Source: Doryteuthis pealeii (lineage: Eukaryota; Mollusca; Cephalopoda; Myopsida; Loliginidae). Taken from it: a DNA stretch of 64,000 nt. Below are positions 54,240 to 64,000 of the stretch, piece by piece; position 1 is the first letter of the stretch; every line of letters starts with the position of its first letter. The notes under the pieces are model-generated. The model saw only the letters and a program-made list of their open reading frames with translations, was not told the origin of the DNA and searched no databases. A program made the position numbers and the translations under genes. The stretch is taken from positions 83,722,884-83,786,883 of the forward strand of contig CM042143.1 of NCBI GenBank assembly GCA_023376005.1, in the 5' to 3' direction.

Positions 54240-54715
54240 ATGATTAGAATTATCTGCATTATTCGGACTATTGTTCTCAACTTCGTTTTTATCTGTACAA
54301 CGTTTCGGCCGATGTGTCCCCGGCCTTCTTCAGGTATTTCTTGTCGGACTCGGGAACCTTCTTGGACTCGGGAACCTTCTTTTCGAACCTTCTTGTCGTT
54401 ATCGGGAACCTTCTTGTCGTAATCGGGAGACATCACGGAACTTTGAACCTAACTCTTTATTCAGTCCACGGAAGTGTCCTGTTCTCATTCCGCTAACCAT
54501 AGCTGGGTTAGAGGCATTAAGCTGTGGTAATTATTATTCTATGTTACTGTTGCCTCTGGCCAGGATTGAACCTGGAGTCCAGAGATAACTGTCACTTGCC
54601 ATGTGTTCAATTATACCTGAAGAAGGCCCGATGGCACACGACCGAAACGTTGTACAGATAACAATGAAGATGAGGACAATAGTCCGAATAATGTAGATAA
54701 TACTAATCAATATGT
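54240..54715. mobile_element. Element with roughly 90-base terminal inverted repeats
   Basis: Left: gcattattcggactattgt, tacaacgtttcggccg, ggccttcttcaggtat. Right: atacctgaagaaggcc, cgaccgaaacgttgtaca, acaatagtccgaataatg. The core has a short-period array of gactcgggaaccttctt units (54346-54430) and unassigned sequence. No coding. The cgaaacgttgtaca-type arm is a motif I remember from repeats in several animal genomes. Confidence 0.78.
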
Positions 54716-54844
54716 TCAGTCAAAATTCGTCGGAAACAAAAAACAAAACAAAACAAAAAAACAAAATAAACATGTGTTCTCGGTAGGTAATTTAAAACTT
54801 TACGTAATAAAAGATTAGGCACATAATCGTAAACACGGTATGAA
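54716..54844. other. Unassigned, A-rich
   Basis: (AAAAC)n-like stretch at 54736-54772. Confidence 0.4.
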
Positions 54845-55455
54845 TAGTTGGTTGGTTAGTTGGTTGGTTGGATTTTACGGCATTTCAACCCTTGTTGGGT
54901 TATTTTATGCCGAAGATGCCCTGTTTTACTAATTCTTGATGGGTACTCAATTTTTCTTTTTTAAACTCATTTTTTAAATACATTTTCTTTAAACTCATTT
55001 CTTCTATTTAACCCATGGGATTCTAACACGTACAACCACTCCGGGTCAGAGTAGACCTGGGAGTGATGAAGGGATACTCCACATTCCGCAGGACTCTAGA
55101 ACTGGAACCTCACCATCAGATAGTTTAATGCCATACCCAGGACCTTCAGATCTTCCACCATCGCCGTCTAGAACGTATGTGATTACTAGGGTTGGGGCTT
55201 GCCATAAGAGTAATAGGGCTGGAACAATCATATAGGTGCTAGGGATTGACGTGAGCGTCCTTTGATCACCCGTCTAGCCGAAGTAAGATCGAAGTGGAGT
55301 GTTGCATGCCATGGACTACTCAGCCATCATAGTTCCATCCTTAAGCATCACAGGTCACCATCCACGGTCAACAGGTGGCTCCATTGGGTGAAGTCGGCGT
55401 ATTCTAAAGCCCAGTCGACAAGGCTGAAAAATTGTTAGCTGTTGCCGTTTCAAAA
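54845..55455 (+). mobile_element. Q-family repeat, near full length
   Basis: (TTGG)n start, attttacggcatttcaaccc, ttgggttattttatgccgaag, ttcttgatgggtactcaatt, ccgggtcagagtagacctgg, acgtgagcgtcctttgatca, agtggagtgttgcatgccat, and an end near ccagtcgacaaggctgaaaa. No open frame. About 600 bases, which I take as the typical length of the family. Confidence 0.75.
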
Positions 55456-55466
55456 AAGACGAAACC

Positions 55467-55894
55467 GGTTAAATCCTACTTAACGGACATAAATTCCACC
55501 ATCGTATGTCACCCCGCCGAAAGAAAAAAATACTAAAAATCAAGGAATTAACCGAATTTATTGAAATTTTCAGTGTTGATACATTAATGAATAAAAGATA
55601 TAATACACTAGTTATTTTATTCAAAAACTTTTACATTTTTTCAGGTCAGTTAACTTTGAACCACGTATGTTTGTGAATCTGTGTTACGCCCAAAGATACA
55701 TGGTTCAAATTAAATGACCTGAAAAAAGTAAGAGTTTTCAAATAAAATTACTATTACATTATATTGTTTATTCATTAATATGTCAACACTGAGATTTTCA
55801 TTAAATTCGGTTAATTCCTTGATTTTTAGTATTTTTTCTTTCGGCGGGGTGACATACGATCGTAGAATTTATGTCCGTTAAGTAGGATTTAACC
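55467..55894. mobile_element. Large foldback element, 428 bases
   Basis: Ends ggttaaatcctacttaacgg and ccgttaagtaggatttaacc are perfect complements. Pairing continues through caccccgccgaaagaaaaaa / ttttttctttcggcggggtg, aatcaaggaattaaccgaat and its complement, and aggtca / tgacct near the centre. Almost the whole element is one hairpin with arms of about 190 bases and small mismatches. No coding. Confidence 0.88.
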
Positions 55895-56296
55895 AAAAAA
55901 CCTTTTATGGTTCTCTACTTTTCTTTTTCTTCTTTTCTTCCTTAAATCTCACCCAAAAGAGTTCCCAACCCAAGGAGAGACAACTGTTTCAATCATTTAA
56001 GCAGTCACATGGCAGATAAATTCTTTATTGATTTAGCATCTTCATCACTATCGTTATCATTAGATTTCTAATCCATAGGAATCTAGAAATAAAGAAAAAT
56101 AACAACGATAAAACTAAATAGTAAGAAAAAAATTAGAATAAAACCGCCCAAAATGTATAAGAATGAGAAAATAGTGTTCATAAAAATGTATTGCTTCCAA
56201 AATTTTTTTAATTTTTGAGATAAAAACTGAATTCCGGAGATTTTTAATAATAGAATATAATCTTGTAAATCATAAATCAAATATATATATAAAAAT
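55895..56296. other. Unassigned
   Basis: AT-rich; nothing recognised. Confidence 0.3.
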
Positions 56297-56745
56297 GTTC
56301 TCCGTTTATTTGGGCCAACAAAATGTCCTCCGCTTATTTGGGCCAACAAAATGTCCTCCGTTTATTTGGGCCAACAAAATGTCCTCCGCTTATTTGGTCC
56401 AACAAAATGTCCTACGTTTATATGGGCCAACAAAATGTCCTCCGCTTATTTGGGCCAATAAAATGTCTCCGTTTATTTGGGCCAACAAAATGTCCTTCGT
56501 TTATTTGGTCCCAACAAAATGTCCTACGTTTATTTGGTCCCAACAAAATGTCCTCCGTTTATTTGGGCCAACAAAATGTCCTTCGTTTATTTCGTCCAAC
56601 AAAATGTCCTCGCTTATTTGGTCCCAACAAAATGTCCTTCGTTTATTTGGGCCAACAAAATGTCCTCCGTTTATTGGGCCAACAAAAATGTCCTCCGCTT
56701 ATTTGGTCCCAACAAAATGTCCTCCGCTTATTTGGGCCAACAACT
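56297..56745 (+). repeat. 28-base minisatellite, about 16 copies
   Basis: Unit: atgtcctccgcttatttggg followed by ccaacaaa. Variants swap cgc/cgt, gggcc/gtcc/gtccc and tcctccg/tccttcg. All three plus frames are open for 140-160 codons because 28 is not a multiple of three and the unit contains no stop in any frame. The apparent proteins (FIWANKMS... repeats) follow from this and are not evidence for a gene. Confidence 0.9.
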
Positions 56746-56754
56746 ATTTAACTC

Positions 56755-56900
56755 GGGGAATCCCCGTGGCTTAGTGGTTATCGTGCTGAATTACGATATC
56801 ATAGTAAGCGAATTCGAACACCTGCCACTCTATTACTTCACTTTTGGACTAATACCCTTAGGAAAGATACGAACCCTCATATCAACAGGGTATTTAGCTG
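56755..56900 (+). mobile_element. tRNA-derived SINE (type e)
   Basis: Head tccccgtggcttagtggtta (box A), box B-like gcgaattcgaacacc, body tggactaataccctt, aggaaagatacgaaccctc. Related to the others in the body but with a different tRNA head. Confidence 0.72.
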
Positions 56901-57160
56901 CAAAATATCTAAAAAGACTGCGTATTATTATTACACAATATTTTTTTTCAGGATTTCGCTGACGAATTTTAGGAATTCGCGTTATACATGAGTACGTGTT
57001 ATGAACGAATAATTAAAGTTTTATCGATTAGCTGAGATTTTTGGGAAATAAATGTTTAAGGAAAAATTATTTTCGCATGTTTCATACCAAGCTTATAGAT
57101 CGTGTGCAAAAAGGATGTACCTTCTTGTCATTATAGAAATCATTTGCTTCAGAACGATAA

Positions 57161-57163
<3 letters not shown>
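56901..57163. other. Unassigned
   Basis: Nothing recognised. Confidence 0.3.

Positions 57164-57222
<59 letters not shown>
57164..57222. repeat. (TA)n array
   Basis: About 29 units. Confidence 0.95.
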
Positions 57223-57224
<2 letters not shown>

Positions 57225-57242
57225 GAACTGAGAGCATGATAA

Positions 57243-57968
57243 TCTTATTATAATGGAGATTCGGGGTTTGTCTGTAACCGAAACTATGTCACTGCTTACT
57301 TGACAATACCGTCAGGAATGACGTAAGATTATCAATGAGTATTTTTATAGTTAAAATAATTAATACATAGAATAAATCTTATTTATTAACGATTTCTCAA
57401 TTAAAACATGAGTTAGATTTCCCTCAAAACAGCCCATGTTATTTGTTCGTTTAAAATCCTTCAATGTTTCTTATATAACACTAAAAAAAAAAAGTTTACA
57501 TAATATATGGTGTGGTTAATTTACATTTTGGTTTTAACAAAACCGGGTTTAATAAATACTTGCTTGGCATTCGATTTAGCTCAGTCGGTAGAGCGCCCGA
57601 CTAGGAACCAAAGGTTCCAGGTTCGATACTTGCCAACTCAGCGTATGAGTAGCACAGAGATCTCTGCGGTAAAGTGAGGAACTGATGGTAGGTATGTCGC
57701 TCCACCTCAAACGCCAAAACAATCTCCTTGGCCTAGCACTAGTGAAAAGGGATTAGACTCTCTCCTGATAACGACGACTTTACTTTCTTTTTTTTTATTG
57801 ATCCCTAATATTATTGTTTTATTCTTTTGAAATTTAATTAAAAATTTAATTAAATAATTAAAATAAGTGTAATACTTATATATGCGTTCTTAATTAATTT
57901 CGTTAGTCTTTATAATTTAATATATTTTATTATATTAAAACTTAAATACTTCCGCATATTCTTGCTAA
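57243..57968 (+). mobile_element. Helitron H2 split by a nested SINE
   Basis: TCTTATTATAATGGAGATTC after A; ctgtaaccgaaactatgtc; the 3' side reaches aaaacttaaatacttccgca, then catattcttgCTAA, so CTRR is present but the hairpin is decayed. A type-d SINE (57571-57796) interrupts it where other H2 copies read continuously (compare 35655-35690, tgcttagtattattgatt). Confidence 0.8.
57571..57796 (+). mobile_element. tRNA-derived SINE (type d), nested in Helitron
   Basis: Box A tagctcagtcgg (57577-57588), cgcccgactaggaacc, box B ggttcgatact (57620-57630), body gcggtaaagtgaggaactg, tctccttggcctagcac, ending tttactttcttttttttt. Both boxes intact. Confidence 0.85.
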
Positions 57969-58550
<582 letters not shown>

Positions 58551-58563
58551 CGCGCGCGCGCAC

Positions 58564-58624
<61 letters not shown>

Positions 58625-58648
58625 CGCGTGCGCGCGTGTGTGTGTGTG
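58551..58648. repeat. Second (CA)n-(TA)n-(TG)n self-complementary array
   Basis: cgcgcgcacgca, (CA)n, (TA)n, (TG)n, cgcgtgcgcgcg: mirror arrangement of 58358-58474. Confidence 0.93.
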
Positions 58649-58866
58649 AGTTTAAATCCTGGACGAGGCTGTTTATATTTCACAGCGCTAATACCCTTGA
58701 GAAAGGTATGCATCGAACTATTCTCTCTCTAGCTATGGGTAAATAATAGGGGAGACTGGGCTCTTTAAGTTTGGCTAGGTAACAAGTCTAGGAGAAGGAA
58801 AACTCATAATTCAAAACTGTAGACTCTGCTTGAAAAATGACCTTGTGTCACATCCTGCTTGTGCTT

Positions 58867-58868
<2 letters not shown>
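58649..58868 (+). mobile_element. SINE fragment, forward (box A lost)
   Basis: gagtttaaatcctggacgag (box B), cacagcgctaatacccttga, ggagaaggaaaactcat, gaccttgtgtcacatcctgc and a (TA)n tail at 58871-58913. Head to head with the fragment at 58475-58550. Confidence 0.75.
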
Positions 58869-58919
<51 letters not shown>

Positions 58920-59640
58920 TTACTTAGGCAGGAAACTTTCATTAATATATGTTTAGAATTATTTTTTACAGCGAATTAGATAACAATAATAAACGAAAAC
59001 AGTTAACGATTAATAATAACTCAACTTTGTTTTTATTAATAATACTTTCATTTCAGAATAAAATATATCCATTTTTATTATAAGTATAACTCAAACCTTT
59101 TTTGAAAGAAACAATTCATAAAATAAACATTATTAAATTAATACGCGAAATATTCCACCTACAAATAAGGTAATGTTTAGTTATTAGCTTCTTTGTTACT
59201 TTCTTTGTTACTTTTAGGGGTCGAAAAAGGAAATAAATTAAACTGATAAACTTCTCCAAGAAGGAATTAAGAACTGAATTTAAATTTGTTGTATGTATAA
59301 AAGAGTTTTAGAAAAAAAAAAAAAACAAAGACAAAAAATACATTATTATAACCAAAAAATAAAAAAAATAAAAAATAAATTGTAATACGGACAATTGTAA
59401 GTATTTAATTCTTAGCATTGTATTGTTACATTTTAATACGGTAAAAAAGAAGGAATTAAGCGAATAAATTTCTACCATTGGAAATCAACAGGCTCACTTA
59501 AAAAAAGAAAATTGTTTCAAAAATGTAAATTTTAAAAAATAATATCTTAAATTTAAACAAAAAAAGAATTTCCTAAAATAAACAAATATTCTACTATACA
59601 AATTCTCGGCGATTTTTTAAAAAATTTGATAAATCATTTT
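58869..59640. repeat. (TA)n then AT-rich unassigned DNA
   Basis: (TA)n to 58913; A-rich runs at 59310-59380. No gene or element ends. Confidence 0.4.
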
Positions 59641-59643
59641 CCT

Positions 59644-59690
<47 letters not shown>

Positions 59691-59770
59691 CTACCTACCT
59701 ACCTACCTACCCATTTATCTATATATATATCTCTATCTCTATCTATCTATCTCTATCTCTATCTATCTCG
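59641..59770. repeat. (CT)n, (CTAC)n and (ATCT)n arrays
   Basis: Neighbouring pyrimidine microsatellites; the open frame across them is repeat-derived. Confidence 0.9.
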
Positions 59771-60104
59771 CTAACCGGTCCTATTGGTCATCGCCCCTGC
59801 CAGAGCTTCCACACGGCATCTAGAATTCGAACAGAGTATACGGTCATAGTTACTGTATTTGGAAAGGGGATAAAAATCAGCGACAGAAAAATCGTTAGTT
59901 GGTTTGTTTAATGTCATATGAACCTGCAGTCTCTTAAGTGGTCTAACAAATTAAATATTGAACGGGCTCATCGCTGCTTAACTTCAATGATCTAGCGGGA
60001 ACCGGTGCTTTCAGTATAACTTGATTGTAATTCGACAGACAGTGTTTAGAAATCTAATGTAATCTAATGATATTATCTCTTGTGCGCTATTCTGCATTAG
60101 TAAA
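59771..60104. other. Unassigned
   Basis: Nothing recognised. Confidence 0.3.
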
Positions 60105-60220
60105 AAAATTGAGTTTGAAAAGAAATTGAGTACCCATCAATGAATAAAACAAGATGTTTTCGGTATACAATAACCCAACAAGGGTTGACATGCCGTAAAA
60201 TCCAGCCAACCAACAAACAA
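60105..60220 (-). mobile_element. Q-family 5'-end fragment, reverse
   Basis: gagtacccatcaatgaataa, acccaacaagggttgacatg, ccgtaaaatcc, (CCAA)n. Confidence 0.7.
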
Positions 60221-60574
60221 TTGCAAGGCGCATAGACAGGTGTTTATATTTTCGTTTTATGTGAAGCGTATAAATGGGTATTGTGAACTTGAATCTGGGA
60301 TTTTCTTTGTCATTGAAATGATTCATATAAAAAGCAGAATTGATAAAAATGCAGCGCTAAATACATTTCGTTTTTTTTAGGTAAAATTTGTAAACGATTA
60401 CGCGCTACATTTAATTTAATTACTCATTGGGTGTTCTCCAGCCATCCGGGCACTTTTGAAAGGGTGAATTTAAAACTATCATATTTCAACTAAATAGAAA
60501 AGATCTGCTATCAGATAAACATATTCATCTCAAACTACTTTATCTCTTTTCAAATAAACTGGTCAAATAGAAAA
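60221..60574. other. Unassigned
   Basis: Nothing recognised. Confidence 0.3.
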
Positions 60575-61185
60575 TCTGCCCTGTCGACTGCGGCTGTAGA
60601 ATACACCAACTGCACCTCTGCAGAGGGATAAGACCCGATCCCCCAATGGAACCAACTGTTAGCCATGGGTGACGACCCGTGATGCTTAACGACGGGACCC
60701 TGGTGGCTGAGCAGTCCATAACAAGCAACACTCCCCTTTGACCCTTACTTAGGCTAGACGAGCAGGCCCCCGCCGATCAACCTGCTGATCACGTCAAGCC
60801 CTATCACCTATATGATAGTCCCAACCCTATTGCTTTTATGGTACCCCCCAACCTATTTTATCATATATGTACTAAAAGGTAGTGACTCTGGGTATGATGT
60901 CAAACTGCAACTAGTACCGAAGTTCCAATTTTGGAACTCTGGGGAATGATGAGTACGCCTTTATCGCCAATACTCCCAGGTCCACTCTAACCCGGAGTGG
61001 TAGCACATGTTAGGATCCCATCTATGGATAAATAGATAAAAAAATGAGTATAAATATGTGTTTGAAAAATTGAGTAAAAAAAGAATTGAATACCCAACAA
61101 GAGTAAATAAAACAAAACGTCTTCGGCATGAATTAACCCAACAAGGGTTGAAATGCCGTAAAATCCAACACACCAGTCATCAACC
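60575..61185 (-). mobile_element. Q-family repeat, near full length, reverse
   Basis: Minus sense begins at 61185 with tggattttacggcatttc and ends at ctacagccgcagtcgacagg near 60578. The 3' half includes gttgcttgttatggactgct and ggttccattgggggatcgg, which define the Q 3' end. Confidence 0.78.
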
Positions 61186-61187
61186 TT

Positions 61188-61330
61188 CATGTTCTACCGT
61201 TTTCTCAGCTCTCTAGATAGATTCAGGTATTCGTCCGGTTATTTTCACAGTAGTTTGGTGGAACGGCAAAATCTATTCTTTTCTTTAAAGAAAATTAGAA
61301 CTAACCACGAAATAAAAACTTACTTAAATA
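61188..61330 (-). pseudogene. Decayed RLE-type LINE fragment
   Basis: Plus strand catgttctaccgttttctca, gctctctagatag, aggtattcgtc, caaaatctattc parallels 35105-35215 with many changes. Directly adjoins the Q element. Confidence 0.5.
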
Positions 61331-61459
61331 TTTTTAGCATTACCTAAACAAATATTCATAGGTCTACGAATGGAAGGTAAATGGTCGGCATGAATGTAGA
61401 AGGTATATTTAAAAAGTATCGGGTCTGAATTTGAATACACAAGAAATAACAATGATTTA
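61331..61459. other. Unassigned
   Basis: Short spacer to the mariner element. Confidence 0.3.
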
Positions 61460-61461
61460 TA

Positions 61462-62016
61462 CGAGGTATGTCAGAAAAGTTCCAGGACCGGTGTCACAAA
61501 AATGTATTTCAATCCAAACTACAAACTACAAGTTATCCCCTTCAAAGCAATCCCCCTAGAATCTAATGCATTTTCCCACCCTTCTCTGCCACGCTTGCAT
61601 CCACTCCAGGAAGCATTATTCTGGGATTCTCTGTAGCTCTGTCATCCCGTCTTTTTGATATCGTGCACATCCTCAAAACGGGCTCCCTTGATGACCCCTT
61701 GAGTTTGGGGAAGAGGAAAAAATCACATGAAGCCAGGTCGTGCGAGTAGGGAGGTTGCTCCGACACAGTGATGTTCTTCTGGGCCAGGAACTCTCGATAC
61801 CCAGGGCAGTGTGGCAGGTGTGTTGTCATGGTGAAGCACCCACGAGTTGTTCTGCCATATCTCTCTCCTCTTCTCGCGCACTGAACGAAGCAAACGCACA
61901 GTATCTCTTTGTAGACATGCTGATGGATCGTTTGGCCCTGTGGCAGGAATTCACAGTGGACGATGCCCCTCACATCGAAGTTTTCTGACATACTGGAACT
62001 TTTCTGACATACCTCG
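61462..62016 (-). pseudogene. Mariner element, TIRs and TA duplication intact, transposase 5' half deleted
   Basis: Ends are perfect 22-base inverted repeats (cgaggtatgtcagaaaagtt... and its complement), each flanked by TA (61460-61461 and 62017-62018). Minus frame 61563-61991 reads DVRGIVHCEFLPQGQTIHQHVY, REFLAQKNITV, then PPYSHDLASCDFFLFPKLK. Mariners have GVVHHEFxPQGQTV and PPYSPDLAPCDFFLFPKLK here; HD in place of PD and frameshifts (TTHLPHC for the HDNAPAH-type motif) disable it. Everything before DVRG is gone, and the frame starts almost at the TIR. Confidence 0.87.
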
Positions 62017-62018
62017 TA

Positions 62019-62505
62019 CGTTGCTTTTCATCTTTTGATTTGGTAAGAAACTGCGATGTCGTATTTCTTTCAATGTCCTTTGATCTTACTGCTGAGATTG
62101 ATTTTCAGTTTGTGAAACAAGAAGTATAACGCAATGGGGGGGGGGGATATATGAATGTAAATTAGCACGGAAAAGTTTTAGTAAAAATATGTGTTAGATG
62201 AGAATGAAAAGTTTTAAGGATGAATCAGCACAACGCCACTTGGATTGTTTTTAATGGACGAGCCGTGAGACGTGGCGAAGGGGAAGAGTGAGATGTGAGA
62301 ATGTTGAGTGAGTTTGGAATTATGAGACATGGGCTTTTACTCTCGGCAGTTATGTTTTTTGGGGAAAATGAAAATCTCATGAGAAAAAGAAGTGACCTTG
62401 TGTTATTACTAACAACACTAAATGGCACAAGGCAAGATGCCCCACAGCCTCCCAAGTTGATTTCCAAATTTTCAGAAATTGTCAGCCAATTGAACAGCTG
62501 AATTG
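62019..62505. other. Unassigned
   Basis: Poly(G) at 62137-62146. Overlapping 68- and 80-codon frames on opposite strands (62225-62501) have no recognisable motif. Confidence 0.3.
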
Positions 62506-63135
62506 TCGGCTAGGGCTTAAGAATACACCGACTGCATCTATGCAGAGGGATACGACCCACCCTTAATGGGGCCAGCTGCTGGTTGTGGGTAGTAACCCTT
62601 GATGCTTGAGGCCGGAACCCTGGTGGATGAGCAGTCCATGACTTGCAACACTCCTCTTTGACCCTTACTTAGGCTAGATGGGCGTTCGAAGAGCCCCACC
62701 CCAATCAATCGGCTGGTCCGTCAAGCCCTAACACCTATATGATTGTCCCAACCCTATTGCCCTAATGGCAAGCCCCGACCCTTTTTATCATATATCTGCC
62801 AGTAAGCGGTGTCTGGGGGTCTTAATGTCCTGTGTATGACGTTGGTGAAATTCCAATTCTGATGCTCTGGGGAATGTGGAGTTCCTCGACATCACCACTA
62901 CTCCCAGGTCCACTCTGACCCGGAGTGGTAGTACATGCTAAGGTTCCATCTATGGATTAAATAGAAAATATGAGTTTAAAAGATGTGTTTTAAAAAATTG
63001 AGTTTAAAAAAATTGATTTTGAAATAAATGTTAAATACCCATCTAGAATGAATAAAACAAAATGTCTTCGGCATGAAATAACCCAACAAGGATTGACATG
63101 CTGTAAAATCCAACAAACCAGCCAACCAACAATAT
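62506..63135 (-). mobile_element. Q-family repeat, near full length, reverse
   Basis: Same order as 60575-61185: 3' end agccctagccgacaattcag (minus sense) and 5' end tggattttacagcatgtcaa. Body includes gaggccggaaccctggtgga. Confidence 0.78.
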
Positions 63136-63514
63136 TTTTTTGTCAACATGGGTGGTGGGAAAAAAGTACATACTTATTTATTTCGTGAGGAAGGAATCTT
63201 TCAGGTGAACGTTGGTCTATCGTTTACCGAAATACTTCAAGTAGAACTTTAATATAATGAATGAATTAAAGTGGGAGGAACAGAGCGCAACCAAGTCCTC
63301 CCTTTTTACATGCACGTGGGATATTGGCTTCATAGAAGAAAAAAAAGCTTCAAAAGCGGTTACAAGTCAACACGCTGAGAACAAACACTTGCTGGCAGAT
63401 TAAACTCCAATAGAAAAAAACAAAACAAAAAATGGAGGTGAAATCATTTTTCTGGTAACATATAATTTTTGTGGAAGGAACAACAAGATGCTCGCGACAG
63501 CATTCAGAAATGTG
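63136..63514. other. Unassigned spacer between inverted Q copies
   Basis: Nothing recognised. Confidence 0.3.
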
Positions 63515-64000
63515 TGCATGTTTGTTGGTTGGTTGGTTGGTTGGTTTTACTTTACGGCATGTCAACCCCTGTTGGGTTATCTTATGCCGAAGATGTTTTG
63601 TTTTATTTATCCTTGGTGGGTATTCAATTTTTTAAAACTCATTTAATCTATAGATGGGACCTTAGAAGGTACTACCACAGCGGTGTATCTGGAAGTAATG
63701 GTGACGAAGGGACACTCCACACTCACCAGCGTTCCAGAATTGGAACTTCAATATCAGATAGATTTTAGCACCATATCCAGAACATTAAGACCCTCAGCCA
63801 CCGCTTTCTAGCACATATATGATAAAAAGGGTTGGGGCTTGCTATAAGGGCGATAGGCTCGGGGCAATTCATATAGGTGCTAGGGCTTGACGCGATCAGC
63901 CGATTGATCGGAGGGGGCCTCTCCGACCGCCGTAAGTAAAGGTCAAAGTGGAGTGTTGCATGTCATGGACTGCTCAACCCCCTAGGTTCTGTACTTAAGC
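63515..64000 (+). mobile_element. Q-family repeat, forward, runs off the window
   Basis: (TTGG)n, ttttacggcatgtcaacccc, tgttgggttatcttatgccg, tccttggtgggtattcaatt, ccacagcggtgtatctgg, atataggtgctagggcttga, cgatcagccgattgatcgg and gtggagtgttgcatgtcatg. It forms an inverted pair with 62506-63135. Confidence 0.78.

Noticed and set aside
56297..56745. CRISPR-like array
   Set aside because: Repeats of 28 bases are directly adjacent with no spacers, in a eukaryotic context.
56295..56962. Three long overlapping plus-strand open frames (142-161 codons)
   Set aside because: Produced by a 28-base minisatellite that has no stop in any frame; the peptide repeats are the same unit read in turn.
57577..57640. 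Functional tRNA gene
   Set aside because: The head has box A and box B, but the cloverleaf arms do not close well and a conserved SINE body follows, as at 31468, 42970 and 48085.

Overview
This is repeat-dominated metazoan DNA with no host gene, rRNA gene or functional tRNA gene that I can recognise. It is AT-rich and full of (TA)n, (CA)n, (GA)n and (TAA)n arrays. Several families of tRNA-derived SINEs are present, with a shared body ('gcgctaatacccttgagaaagg'-type), together with Helitrons, mariner/Tc1 relics and many broken LINEs. This mix resembles a lophotrochozoan genome, most likely a cephalopod such as an octopus; that is an inference from the repeats alone. All coding traces are transposon pieces carrying stops, frameshifts or truncations.

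Positions 1-27840 hold a tandem segmental triplication with a period of about 9.5 kb: unit A 1-8734, unit B 9660-15714, unit C 19140-27840. The units are separated by pieces of a LINE whose protein has a CCHC zinc motif and a restriction-like endonuclease (RLE) motif. Each unit carries the same ordered set: SINE, SINE (reverse), Helitron, foldback MITE, LINE RT fragment, internally deleted mariner-like element, CA/TA arrays, an invertible short segment, a second MITE, and a LINE C-terminal CCHC fragment; unit B stops early. The units differ by a microinversion, a segment replacement, a shared gap in B and C, and different 3' break points. Unit B carries many one-base indels, as in poorly polished long-read sequence.

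Positions 27840-47000 are dominated by 5'-truncated copies of the RLE-type LINE, most bounded by (TAA)n arrays. Two places form chains of the type (TAA)n-LINE-(TAA)n-LINE-(TAA)n (32538-33893 and 44924-46690). This suggests repeated insertion into TAA microsatellites, as I recall for the Dong/R4 clade. Two Helitron families (H1 and H2, both 5' TC, 3' hairpin and CTAG, between A and T) are interspersed in both orientations.

Positions 47000-64000 mix further SINEs, H2 copies (one with a SINE nested inside), several foldback elements, a 28-bp minisatellite, an APE-endonuclease LINE relic, two internally deleted mariner/Tc1 elements, and a dense set of a roughly 600-bp repeat family that I do not recognise (called Q here) in both orientations. 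The elements do not form a pathway. The biologically interesting content is how they target, nest in and rearrange one another.
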